Assembly (NCBI GenBank): GCA_036937835.1 | Contig: CM072879.1 | Coordinates: 5,556,001 to 5,620,000 of the forward strand | Reading direction: 5' to 3' | Source: Pampus argenteus | Lineage: Eukaryota > Chordata > Actinopteri > Scombriformes > Stromateidae | DNA length: 64,000 nt | Shown here: in pieces, positions 1-13,700 of the stretch | Layout: the number at the start of each line of letters is the position of its first letter | Numbering within the stretch: the first letter of the stretch is position 1 | Translations under genes and position numbers: made by a program | The notes under the pieces: generated by a model | Told to the model about the DNA's origin: nothing | The model's database searches: none | What the model saw: the letters and a program-made list of their open reading frames with translations, nothing else

Positions 1-938
1 ATGATAGCTGTAACCCCATAAAAGACAGTTATCCCTAACATATCTGAGACACTTGGTGGCTAATCCCCTCAGATATTCAGTCTGTCATGACAGTTCTTGT
101 TTTTACTGTTATTTTTTTTTTACTGTGTTGCTAATGTTGCTAACAGCAGCAGCCTGTGTGTCTTACCACCTGTTTCAAAGCTATTTCTAAAAAAAAACAT
201 CCACTAAGCTTTCATAAGACTCTCACATTACCGGTGTCCTCTTTTAAAGATTAGTATAGTGGTGTTAATATTCCCACCAGAAACTTTACATTTCAGGGAT
301 TTTGTTGCATTACTAGTTTTGTTAGAATATGTTTCGGCTGTCCTCATCCTGTTGACTCACTAATGGCACAGTCTGCTTTCAGAAGTGCTCGGTCCACACA
401 ACATAACCACCAGCTTTCAGTGAGATCTACTGGACAAACTGGCAGCATTAGTGCAAATACAAGCTATGATCCCGCTGGCATCGCCATAGCTACACCACTT
501 GTTTGTTGTACAAGGGAGTGTCCTTTCTAAACCACCTAAATATGGTCTCTGGTCAGACCACTTCAAATCACACACTGCAGGACAACACACACATATACAC
601 ACACGTGCACACACACACACTCAGACACTCAAGAGTTTACCAGCGATGGCAACTATTTTTTTTTCCTCTGGCAGAAAATCTAACAAATGTTGAACTGGCA
701 ACAAATAGCTCTTTTTTTTCCCATCTATTCAGTAATACTGTGATTTTCATCTCTCTCCAAACAGCCACAAACACAGTGGCTGCAGGGTGTGGTGGGACTG
801 ACCTAATTAAACCTCAGTATACCCCAGGAAATCTGACAAAATCATAACTCAACCTCACAACTCAAGAGCCGGCTGTGTTTATTTATGTGTGTAAGACTGT
901 CGTGAGTCCAACTAGGCTATTTTACTGTGTCGCCGCAG
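1..938 (+). other. col22a1: col22a1 intron upstream of the first visible exon
   Basis: No collagen, VWA or other exon seen. Contains an imperfect CA tract. The short frames across it lack splice-site support or similarity. Confidence 0.6.
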
Positions 939-2600
939 GGTTCGACCTGATGAACTACTTCAACGTGAGAGATATTCTGGGAACCAGATTTGATGAAGGC
1001 GAAAGTTCTTATGTCCGCCTCGGTACCATGCCCATTGTGCAGCAAACAGAGTAAGTGACCATCGAGTTATACTGCAAAAAATACAGCGCACCTGTGGAAA
1101 CATTTGTAAGGATGTGACTTACGTTGATTAGGTGCAACTTTATTTAGGAATATATAGCATGGAAGTACAGTAATACCCAGAATTATAATGGAAAATGGAA
1201 AATATGGAGGAAAAAAAAAAGGGAATTACATTATGATAATTAGGACCTGTCCTTGTCGATAGTGTACTTCAGAGATGATGTAAACTTTAAATACATTTTG
1301 GGCAAAATCAATTTAAATCCTCTCTAATAGGCTGCTAATAGTTTTGATGAAATTTCATCTACATATACTGATTATTGTAGATTAAAAATAAAACACAAGA
1401 GCTCAGCATATTCACAAGAAAAAATGTATTCCATACAAAATTTAATGAGTTTTATCAAAACATCATCATCATCATCCCAACATTTATGAAATATCATCAA
1501 ATATTTATAGGACTGGAAAGTAGGAACAGTGTCTAATAAAAAAATGGTTATTTGAAACATGCTTTATTTTAAGTTTGAACCCCTTACTGTATGTGGTCTC
1601 TCTGTGTGTTGAGTAAAATAAAATACAGTTTATGTTAACAATAACAATGTGCTTTTCTTCCACAGAGACGTGTTTCTTCAGGGGTTGCCAGATGAATATG
1701 CCTTTGTGACGACATTCAAATTCAGGAAAACCTCAAGACGTGAAGATTGGTACCTCTGGCAGGTTTTTGACAAATATGGAATCCCACAGGTGGGTCAGCC
1801 AAATGTAAACAGTAAGTTTAACGTGACTATTATAAGTCCAGTGGCTGTTTGGTGTTATACATATTTATCTCTCTCAAACCACCTAAACTCCTGGTAATAA
1901 TTTAATCACCTTATAGCTTTTCTATAATGTATTAGTCCTGCAAATGTTAAAGCATCCTTAACATTTGTGTTCTAAAAAGGACCAATTTTACACAAACACA
2001 AGCTTTAAATTAAAGTTACTTCTCTATATTTTTTTGTCTCTATATATATTGTCTTGAACCTGACCCATATTTTTCAGCTCCTATTGTTATCCTGCCTCTG
2101 ACTTGTCAGGTGTCCGTCCGTCTGGATGGTGAGAACAAGGCGGTGGAGTACAACGCTGTCGGACTGACAAAGGATGCTGTCAGAGCTGTGTTCAAGAACC
2201 CTGAAGTTGACAACCTGTTTGACCGCAACTGGCACAAGATTGCCCTCAGCGTAGAGGCCAAGTCTGTGTCTCTTTACCTGGACTGCAAACATATCCAAAC
2301 TCTGCCGATTGAAGAAAGGGAAGACATTGATATCCAGGGGAAGACAGTCATTGGGAAGAGGCTGTATGACAGTGTGCCAATTGATGTAAGTCTTAACCTG
2401 CATTAATACATTTACAGTTTCTATTTCACAACATCTTCTACTCTGAAAAATGCTGTAATGTGTGCAATCCAAGGTAAAGTTTTAAAATGAATCTATTTAT
2501 CGATGGTGTGTCCGTACAGTTTGACCTCCAGAGGATGATAATTTACTGTGATTCCAAGCATGCAGAGCTGGAAACCTGCTGTGATCTACCCAACGGGCCT
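939..2600 (+). CDS. col22a1: col22a1 TSPN (laminin G-like) domain exons
   Basis: Exons 939-1050, 1666-1789, 2110-2385 and 2520-2600 encode the end of the VWA-TSPN linker and the thrombospondin N-terminal-like domain, a beta-sandwich found in FACIT collagens. Visible hallmarks are LPDEYAFVTTF, WYLWQVFDKYG, LFDRNWHKIALSV, LDCKHIQTLPIEER and the last exon with IIYCDSKHAELETCCDLP, whose cysteines close the domain. Phases agree: 939 begins with two bases completing a Gly codon, exon 1 ends with GA completed by the next exon, and the last two exons are whole-codon. A second possible donor near 1811 (A|gtaagt) in the second exon would add a few residues; the donor after CAG at 1789 gives the family-like reading IPQ-VSVRLDG and is preferred. 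Confidence 0.92.
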
Positions 2601-5600
2601 GTGAGTACTATTGAGCTACTGCCTACACCTTTTTGTGAATGTGAAACCAAGCCTTTGATTATTATAGACACTATAGACAAGCCATTCAGAATCATTGACA
2701 ATTCGGTTGTCTGCAAATATTACAGTATACAGTAATAACATGGATTTAAACTGGTATGTAGTAGATTTGTTTTTAATCGTAGGTTTTATTTTAACACAAG
2801 AAACAGTCATGTCTTTATCTCAAGGTACTCTCTAATTTAAAAAACTCTGATTTCTAGCTTAAAAAACCCACAAGTTTACATGAACTGTTTTTGGATTAGT
2901 TAGCTAACATGGGACCAGGTTAATTTCGTGAAGCCACTGAATAACATTATAGGCTTCGAGAGTGAGAGTTGTTTTGATCTACTCATCGAACTCTCAGCAA
3001 GAATGCTAACAAATGGTACCAAAATGTCCAAGTTTTCCTTCCTTGTGAGGTAAGTGGGTGTGTGTCAGAGCAGTTGTTAAGATCTCAGGAGGGACCCAAA
3101 TGGACAAGGTTACAGTAGAGTTGGATACAGTTGGTTGGATAAAGGTTTATTGCAGGAGAGTTCTGGTCTTGGAGTGATGGTGGGGAAGGGCTCCGTCGGC
3201 AGTAGGTGGAGAGAGAGGGAATGAAGGTGTGCAACTGTGAACAGGGAATGAGGGAAAGTGTAGCTGGCAGAGGAAGCTTGGAAGCTCGGAGGCGACTGGC
3301 AGGCATGCAAGATGGCAGGCAGGAGTGAGATGATCCTGGGCCACAAGAGAAACGGGCTAGCATTCACTTTACAGCATGTTACAAGGATTTCACAAACTGA
3401 GTTGGCCTGAAAACGTTTACCACTACTGAGGTTGAAACGACAATCTGGCGAAGAGTGGATGAAGGAGGTGGGATGATGGACTGCAGGTGTGTTGACGGAC
3501 GGAGAAGATGAGCCTGTTGAAGCAGTTGTACAGGTGGAGCAGGGAACTAGGAGTCAGGTTAATAATGGAATCAATCTTGTAAGGACCAACGTAAAAGGGA
3601 GTTGTTTTTTTTTAGAAGCAGTTTGCAAAGGGAGCCAAACTTTCTGACTTGGTTGGTTGTTTTGGGTGTCCAATAAGACACATGCGGAGTAAGGCATGTC
3701 GGTGAGCATCAAACTTTCACGTTTTATCATTCTAGTGCCCTAAGAAAGTGGTGACGGAGGCCCCCCCTCTGGAAATCCCCACTCCAACACCTACAACGGC
3801 GGAGCAACAGAGAGGCCCTCAGGTCAACTGCTCCTGTCCTGCTGGAGCGAAGGTAAAGCCTGTTTTTTTTTTTTTTTTGTTTTTTTTACCAGACTTTATT
3901 CCTGCCTGTTATTCCCAGATAGATTACAGATGAGTGGGAATCTTTTCATTAACGACTTTTGAAAGATGTCTGTATTCTTTATTTCTGACAGGGAGAGACC
4001 GGCGCACATGGTGTCGCAGGCGCAAAGGGTGAAAAGGTCAACTACCATTGCCTTTTAAAAGAGTAGTTTGTGTGCGACAAAAAAAACCATTGCAGTTTTG
4101 TTGTGTTCCTGAGCTAAGTTTTCATTGTGTGAACATGCCTACTTTTGACAGGGTGACACTGGCCCTCAGGGCGCCATCGGACCGCCTGGCCTAAGAGGAC
4201 AAAAAGGAGACACTGTATGACAACTAAAAACGTCCAGATTTGCAAGCGTAGTTTTCTTTTTAAAGTAATGATTAAAGCTTATAGCTAATTAACTGACTTT
4301 CTGCATATTATGTTTAATCCAGTGATCATAGTTTCAAACAACTTTGTGTCATTGCAGATCGCATGCCTTCTAGCTATCATCTCTTCTGCTTTCCTTCCCG
4401 CCTCGATAATAATTAATCCCTATCAATTAATTATTTGCAGGGCAAAGTAATCTCTGTCAAAGGTGACAGAGGTGAGAAGGTAAGTAAACCTGTCTTTCAC
4501 GATGCTGCATGGGCATAATCTTAACTCAGGCACGTTTGTCTCCGTGCATATTATATGCATGTATACACAAGACATTTTTCATATCTTTTCTTTCTACCTA
4601 TATTTCTAGTTTTTTTTTTAACTTTTTATATGGTATTACGCGTTTCACCTCTTTTACCTCAGGGAGTGGCCAGGAAAGTGCTTATAGCTGTTATTGTCAG
4701 AATTATAGGACAGGTTACCACAGAAGATGTGTAGCAGAGAGGGCAGGCCTACACAGATGCCCACCCAATCTGTTCAAATCACAGCCTCTGTGCTGCCTGG
4801 CAGTGCCAGCTGGGAGACTCAGAGTATAATTTCTTCCTCGAGACAAAATCCTCAGCATCATTCAAGCTGTCCAGAGAGAGACACTTAAAAATGGCCACAA
4901 GAGGTCTGGAAGAACAGACATACATCTTCTCACTTCTCTTATTTTATTTTTTTTTTGCTTATCGATTTTGGTTGTGATAAGTTTGGAGAATGCATCTGTA
5001 AATTTGTTTGGATAATAAAGGTGCACACACATAACTATGTTCTTGCTTTTCAAAAAAAAAAAAAAAACTGTAGGCCACTTTCTCAATTTAACAACAGTAA
5101 TGCAGTGAGATACACAGCAGAGCTCATTTCATGATGAATTTATTTTTCGTTTTGTAGTTCTCGCTGCTGAAAACCTCGCCAGTTTGATAAAACTGCATTA
5201 AATGAAACTTTAATGCATAGCATCCCTCTTTTGCCTTTCTATTTCTTCCTTCTTTTTTTTTTTTTTTTTTTTGCTTGAGCATCTGTCTTCACTTTCTGCC
5301 AGACACGGCTGCAATTTGTTGTTCTGAATCGGATGCAAAAACATGACGTAAGACTCGCGCTGTGGTTAAAAATGGCTGTGTCGGTCATCCAGTCACATGG
5401 GGTAAAAAGTGAATTCATCCCCGCTCCGATTGCCTCTAATTACATTTTTAACTGACTGAAACAGGCAATTCCCCATGTAGCTGTGTTGTTATAGGTAATG
5501 TCTCTTTCATTGTAGGGCACTGCCGAGTAGGGGCCTCTCTCCTAATCACAGTGATGAAGGAAACAACTTGTGTTAAAATGATATAAGATCCTAAAATAAT

Positions 5601-8600
5601 TAAAGGGCAACCTTCTGTGAAAGTGGTTTATGAAGCAGAGGGAAGTCTTGCGGTGGGCAAGACCTTGTGGTACTGTGTAATTTACCAGCCATTACTTTTC
5701 ACTCAGTAGTCCTGTTTTTCGAATTCGAAGGGATTCCTTGGCACAGCAGATGACATCAGTGAACAAACTAAAAATCAAGAGTCTCAGGACAATGGAAAGC
5801 CGTTGTTCCTTGAGTCTCTGGTTGGATGTGTGACCTGACCATTGTGGGTGATGGTGAAACAGTTGTTAGCATATTCTGGCTCCCAAGCCTTTACTCAAAA
5901 GTGTTTTTTAGTGTATGTCCATCTCTGTAACTCCATCTCTGTGTTGTCTGTTGAAATTTAACTTTTGTTCTTGATCCAACTCAAAGAGCATTAATTCATG
6001 TCTAACATTGTACTTTGTCCGACATTAATCCTCCGACCACCGTGTACTAAACCATGTTCTGTGATGCTACCAGGTGTCTGACAGCACGCCATTGTCGCCT
6101 GCATTACCGGCCATCATGCATGTTTTATGCGTAAAGCGGTACAGTCAAATTAAATAAATGATTTCTGTTTGCAGGGTGATAGCGGCAACATAGGGTTGAC
6201 AGGTGCTCCTGGACAAAAAGGAGAGAAGGTGTGGCACGTGTGGACCTGGACATGTGGCCGATTTTGGTTTTTATATTTTGTATTTTAAAAATTTACTTAC
6301 CCGGTATTAATGATGTGTTTCTATTTATCTGACAGGGGCTAGGTGGTGTGCCAGGCATTGATGGGTTAACTGGAGACAAAGGAGACAAAGTAAGACATAT
6401 ATTTCAGTGTAAAGCACAAGCTTTGTTATGTAAGGGTATATATTTTCATTTTTTTGTTTGTTTTTTTAGGGTGCATCAGGACAGGCTGGTAATCCAGGGC
6501 TGCCCGGTACAGCTGGACAAAAGGTGGGTGAATGCGGTCTTCCAATTTATAATCCATTGACGAGTCAGTGCACATGCATTTGGCTCACTGTTGAAGGATT
6601 TTAAAACTATTTGGTTTTGGGGAAAAGAACATAACTTTAGTCCTTTTGTTTTTGGCAGTGATCTCAGACAAGCACTTGTATTGTTAAGTGGGCGTACATA
6701 TATTTTTCTGGACAATTACCTCTCAGCCTGTTATCGATTTCCTGTAAAGAAAAATGGGGCCAGCTTTAGCTGACTTTCTGTTAGGGGAAGAGCTGGGGTT
6801 GGATGAGGGGTGCTGGCTCTGGTCTGGCCAATGGACTGTGACACGCTGGCTGACCCAGGACTGGAGGGAGTGGTCGACCCTTTTTTGACAAAATACCTGA
6901 AAAATTAAAACAGTGTAATATTACTCTCATGACAGACCAAAATATATAGTTATATAATAACAAGGTTAACAATGTTATTATCAAAACTTCATTGTTTTAA
7001 ATAATGAATCATATGGTAGCTGTCCATGTTAAATGGATCACTCACAATGATGAACTCACAGAACATGATCACCAAACGTAGCCTCCTTTAGATTATTGTT
7101 TTATTTTCATGACATATTTATATGATTCAGGGTTGCATCCAAAGGCAAGAAAGCTCTTATAAACAATACACTTCACTCCCAGCACCAAACAGCAGACGGA
7201 AAAAGCAGCTAATGCTAGCTGGTGAACAAAAAAACCAACCGTCTAGCTAGTTAGCAGCAAAGAGCTAGCTATTCTTCTTCATGGACCTAAAGTACATTCA
7301 TCAAATGGAGAGAAACACGACGCCAAATGAATGCTAATGTAGCTGCGTGTGGATATGTAGCTATATAAGCAAAGAAGTGTATAGAAATAAGCAAACAAAT
7401 GGAATTAACGCAGATTTAGCATAACATTTTGTTATCAGCCTGTTAGCCTAACTCTGGACGACATAAAACTTTCCATTGTTCTCAGCAGTACATCAGTTAA
7501 TGCTCCGATTAAACTAACAACAGTTAAGAGCTAGTTTACTGTATAGCAACATAGATTAAATGCATCCATTATTCTTACTGAGGTCGATAAATGTTCTTGA
7601 AAAAAAGAACGGCGATGAAAGAAACGTGCGCTGCAACTCAAGATTAGAACACGAGAACAGAACGAAAGTGAGGTCAGAGTTCAAAGTTCAAGGTTCTCCC
7701 ATGCGGTGGTCTTGTCACTTACAGCTGCTGTTTCCTTTTCGGGGTTTCGGATTTCGTACGTGGTCAGTCAAATTTCTTACATTGATTCAGGTCCGACTCA
7801 GCAGATCCCAGCTGGCCTGCACTATATTGCTGAATCAGCAACAGTAACTCCGACTCCCAGTTCAAAACCTTCTGCTAATATAATGAACTCTATTATATTA
7901 TGTAGGGATTTCAAGGGGATGCAGGTACGCCCGGTGTACCAGGACTAGCAGGTGTACCCGTGAGTATAATCTGAATGCACTTCGCCATACGAAGATCTGA
8001 TATTGATAAATGATAATACTGATTTTATGATGTTGCTGTGTTTTGTCATAGGGTGAATCAGGTATTAAAGGTGAAAAAGGATCTCCAGGGCCTAGGGTGA
8101 GTAACACTGTAATGCTTTCTTGATGTGATAAGGATTTTCTTAAGCAGCTGAATGTCAACAGGTCACCGTGCTTCACATATTTCTATTTTCCAGCTATAGT
8201 CCTTATCCACACAGCAGATAGGGGTTCAGCATCCTTTACCATAATGTCATGTAAAGCTTTAACCTGGTTCAAAACATGGTTCATGCTGCACATCCTGACG
8301 ACAGGGTTAACTCCGAGAGAGAGACCTGTCTTTCTCAGAGGAACTGAGGGGCGTAATTGTGCAAACAGATGTGGCTTCCTTAATTCACTCTCCACACTTC
8401 CTGTCTGGGACTGTGTGGGGGCGTTTGGCTATAATGCAGCTCATTCAGGCCTACTCGAAGCTTTGTAGATGTGTGAAGTTTTCTTCAGAGCTGCTAAACA
8501 TCTTCCTCCTGTAGCCGACACACACACACCAGACTCCTAATAAATCAGCGAAAAGCCATCTGCTGCCATCAACAACAGGTTTTTAACTAAAGTCATATGA

Positions 8601-10722
8601 GATTTGTTGATGTTTTATATGTCAGGATGTTCTCGTCATCATGATTTCAACGAGATTTGAGTCTTGAGGAAGAGATCGAGTAACCGCAGCTGGAAACTTT
8701 TTTTTTTTTTTTTTTAATCATGCGGAGGTGTCCACTTTCATTTCAGTTCAAACGTCTTAAATAAGCTTTTAGTAGAAAGCAATACACACAGAATGAGTTT
8801 ACTGATTACTGTGTCGTATAACATGAGGATGTGTAGAAAGGTTCTGGATGTACTGAAGGTCCATTCATACCCGCTGATGCCAGTGCTTTAACATGTTTAG
8901 AGCTGTCTGTCCATCAGTCAGTCAGTTAGCAATTCCCTGTAGGCGGAAGCTGGGAAAGTACTTGCCTCAGTAAAGTGATTTGTGGTTTAGAGCAGACATG
9001 GGGATGGAGTCAGGGCAGTGATACCTGACGTAAAAGCAACGGATGTGTGTGTTTTTAGGCTTTTTTTCTTTATCCATCAGTGGTGGTAGAAGTATTCAGA
9101 CCTTTACTTATCTAAAAGTATGAATACACTAATGTAATAATACTCCATTACAAGTAAAAGTTCTGCATGAAAAATCCAACCTAAGTAAAAATAAGTAAAT
9201 CAGTTTAAGTATTGGCCACAAAATGTGCTTAAAATATTAAAGTAAAAGTAATTATTTGGTTCCCCTGACTGATATGTTATGATGTCTGAAATCATGAAGC
9301 TATTAATATTTACTAGTATTTACTAGTTGGCTAGTTTAGTCCAGTGGTTCTCAACCTAAGGGTTGGGCCCCTCCAAAGTTTCACCAGATGATTAATGGGA
9401 GAGGAAAGAAGAAAAACAAAGTTCTGATACACAAATCTGTTTTCTGTTTTTGGACTTTTTCCCCTTTAATCTTTTAAACATTTTTTTTTAAATAAAACCA
9501 TATGAGGGGGGTAAACAAAATCACTATTCCATGGAGCTGTTGACAAGTCATAGACATCTGAAATATAAGCCAGACTACAAACTTTATATTTCATATATTA
9601 TGCTTTTTCATAAGATGTCAAAAGCCAAAAAGGTTGGAAACCACTGGTTTCATCTTTAACCATGTGTTGTATTTTAAAAGCTTGTTATATAAAATCCAAT
9701 GTGTCAAATATTCATCTGAAAAGCAACTAAAGCTGTCAAGTAAATAAAGTGGAGTAGAAAGTACGATATTTCCTACGAGAAGTGGAATAAAATGGAAATA
9801 CTCAGTACCTTAAAATTGTACTTACTTTAACTACAGTTCTTTCACAAAATATACCAAATAAACACAGTGTTTAGATTTACAAATGTAAAAACAGTTTTTT
9901 TAAGTTATGTGCAATACTTATTATTATTATTTAAACAATAAAACATTTCTTTCAGACTTTAGTCTCGATTTAGAGCCACAGACACATACAGTACCTGTTC
10001 TCAGAGGAAGGGTAGTACAGTACTCCTGGTGAGGAGTAAACTGATACTCACGTGTAAAATCAGTGTAAAATCTTTAGATTGTATGTATTGTTTTATATGA
10101 AGAGTAAAATATGTTAAAATATTGACATTTTCTTCTACGCTTGTTTGCATTTTAGGGAGAGGCCGGTTTGGAAGGACTTCCTGGAAAACCCGGCATTCCT
10201 GGGAAAGATGTAAGTTATGAACGCCTGTGAAGCCTCCGCGGTAACAAATAGGTCTCACATATTAACGCTTCACTGAGTCGCCTTTGTATTAATGAAGCTT
10301 TTGTCTGAAACTGATTAGGGTTTGAGAGGACTGGTTGGCGCACCTGGGGCCGGCGGAATTAAAGGCACAAAGGTACGCCTCCCCTCTCCCTTACCTCTCT
10401 CTAATGCTCTCTCTCTCTCTGTCTGTCCTGTGCTGTATGCAGAACACCCCGATCACTTGATTAGAAGCTATTCAAAGGGGATATATTGCTTTAAGCATAA
10501 TGCTATTATGCTGTTGATATAAATCATTTCAAAGAGGTGTCATCAGTTTCCCAAACTACTGTCTGCTGTATCCAGACATTCCTCAGCCCACTCATATGTC
10601 TGAGAAAAGAAAATGCAGAGTTCATTTGTCTGTCTGTTTGTAATTTGTGTCTTTGATGATTGTTCCAGTGGTGTGCACACATGTTTACACTACACCCATA
10701 TGCATGCACAAGGATGCACGCA

Positions 10723-10770
<48 letters not shown>

Positions 10771-13700
10771 TGCACACATTCTGTATTGCGTCTGTATTTC
10801 TTTATTTCTAGCCAAATGTTTCACTTTCCTTTAGGCCTACAGTACAGCAGGTACACACTCTAAGCCAGCATATAAATTATGGTTGTTGCCGTATTATTAT
10901 GATATTGCCTCAGGGGCTTTGCTCTAAAGTCTGGATTTTAATGACAGGGTTTTCATTCTTGTTGTGTGAACTGTGTCACAGGGGGAGAGAGGCCTTCCTG
11001 GATTACCTGGAGATGTGGTACGTACCAAAACAATAGACTAAAGGGGGATATGAGGAATAAGAATTATATTCCCTGGTCGGATTTGTTTAGCGATGATAAA
11101 GTTTGCGGAATCATGAAAAGTTAAGGTCAAGGTCTTCTTGACATTCTCATTACACTAATATTCATCTTTACTTTTGATTTCAGTTTCAACAAGATGGCTT
11201 GAGGGGAGAGCAGGTGAGTGATTGATTACTAACGTCTCTGCTTGGTAGTATTAATTACTATGAAGTGTAATTAGTTACTGTAAAAATAAAAAGTAGATTC
11301 TTAATGTAATATTGAAATACATAAACAACTCAATACATGCAGTTTGTTGCATTTACTGTGTCTGCCGTGTGTGTTTGGGTAATTGGCTCTTGTAATACGC
11401 ACTAATGTATTTGACCTGTTTCAGGGAGAGGCTGGACCTCTTGGGCCTCCAGGGGCCGACGGCCCCCCAGGGCCTCCTGTAAGGATCATGAGTTATTACT
11501 TTCTTCCTTCCTACATATTTCCTCTTCCCTGCTATTTAGCTTTAGGAAAAGTTGTTATTTTCTGCTCATGAAGACACCGGTATGAGCTGTATGAGCTGTG
11601 GTTGACTGTTAACATTTCACTCCTAAGGGTCCTCCTGGTCCTCAAGGTCTACCTGGTGAGCCCGGAGAGTTCGGCCAGAGGGTAAGGATCTCAGTTTGAT
11701 GAAAAAAAACGAAACACAAAAAACTGCCTGAAGGTCGCTTCCTGACATTTCTTCTTTCACCACAGCATTTAAAAGAGGCTGAAAGATGGACATAGTTGTA
11801 TTTAACAAACCACAGTTTTATATCCGCACAATAATAAAAAAATAAAATAAAATCTTGTAATGTCAGATCTTGTAATGTTTAAATAAAGTGATTGGATAAA
11901 TATTTTTTTCAGTACAAAATAATCAGCTTGTGATAATGAGAAATATGTTTTATGCATGGAGTGTCAGGAGTTCTGCTTTTTCACTGATTAGCCTGACTTT
12001 ACATATACACAAAAACAAAATGTTGGCTTTGTCCTCTGAAAATTACATTATTTTGCCACCAGAGATGCTCTCGTAGAACAAAAAACGCTAATATGCAGTT
12101 AGTAATTGGAAATTCATGCTATAATCCCGTGGCTGTGTCTATCATATTCCAATGGGATTATTCAGAATAAGGAAAACAGACATTTATTTTGCATGCTAAT
12201 GAGAGCTATCTGTAGCTGTTATCAGTGCTTGTAGAATTACCCAGAGAAGCTGTCCCTCGTCTCTCATATTCTTTTCCTTCTGTCTCTCTCTCCACACTGG
12301 CCATCACACAGCAGTGTGTAATTACAACACACACACACACACAGTAGTTCGACATAATTTGTTCTTCCAAAACATTAACAAAGACAGCAACCTCCCTTAC
12401 CACATCTCCACCGGGAGCAATTAACTTCTCATCAGCAATATTTTGGAATCAACATTTGCAGCTGCTCAGTTGGACAGCGGAGTCAGTCAAGCCAAACCTC
12501 CTTTTTGCCATCAGTGAAAGACTTTCTACTTCTTTCTCAGCCAGACAAGTTTTTCCTGAGAGCCGTGGGGATTTTACAGTTTACTAACATGAATACAGCG
12601 ATTACATTGTGTTCAGATTCCACAATATCAAAAAAACCACCCTCTGTGTAGAGGTCCTGCTGAAAGCATTTCACAGCCCCATGAGATGCTTTCCGAGTGA
12701 ATCCTAAAAAAAGACAGAGATGCAGATGGAGAGGAGCTTGACTTATTTTTGTGGTTTAGCTGAAGATGCACAGGGAAGGAGTGTGTGTGTGAGTGTGTGT
12801 GTGTGTGTGTGTGAGGGGGGGTGGAAGTGGGAAAGAGGAGGGGTGATAAAGGTAGTCTCAGAGCTGTGATAATAGGGTGGTCTCTACTTTCTGCCAGCAC
12901 TGATAGAGTTGGCTGTATGGTCGAGTTGCTATTGATTGAGCTGCTCTCACCTCCAGTGCAGCAAAAGCTCTCATCAGTCGTCTGTGTCACTGCTGCTGAG
13001 GCCTGTCTATTCACCTTCATCCTGATATGGCAACTGAGGGCAGTCTGAGCCTGAATGTGGACAGTCTTAAAGGACAGCAGAGGATAGCATCAACAGACAT
13101 ACTGTATGAAGAAAAATAAGAGGGTCGATGATTGAAATAGCCTGGACTGGACAGTCTTCTAGGGGGAAATACGGTTGCTTTTTCGTCCATTTTCAACTGG
13201 TTTAAGGACAAGACTAGGAACGGCAGAAATAATAGTACTACTACTAATAATAATAAATAAAGAAATGATCTAGCATCCGGTGTTTTATAGTGTTTAGGCC
13301 GTTATTTAAGACCGACAATTTAGCTATGTTTTGCGGTTTAAATGGGACATATAATTGAGCATCATTTGCACAGCAGTGATAGGAGGTGCCTTTTTAAAGT
13401 ACCTTATTATCTGTCCAAGGGGAAGCATATACAAGGTTAAGGTGTTATTTCAAAGCACTCTCCATACGGCCAAATCTGGCGGAGAAATGCTACAGTAAAT
13501 CTGTTCAATGTAAACTCCACTAAGGTTGCTAAATCCCCAAAATATACATAGGACATAACCCGAGAGTTGAGCTCACTGTATTCATTAAATGTTTTTTTTT
13601 ACGATTTAGCTTTTTAATATAAGTATTTAACTCTTGTCTTTTTAAGGGAAAGAAAGGTGAAAGCGGCTTGCCTGGAGTGGACGGACTTCCTGGACCTACC

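Larger units (their letters stand above)
8097..10155 (+). other. col22a1: col22a1 2.1 kb intron with nested transposons
   Basis: Holds the AAGTA-rich repeat (9078-9840) and the hAT MITE inside it. 8097-9077 shows no exon. Confidence 0.65.

Noticed and set aside
12628..13020. Minus-strand open frame of 130 codons in a col22a1 intron
   Set aside because: It runs through a (CA)n tract (HTHTHTHS), with no domain or supporting signals.
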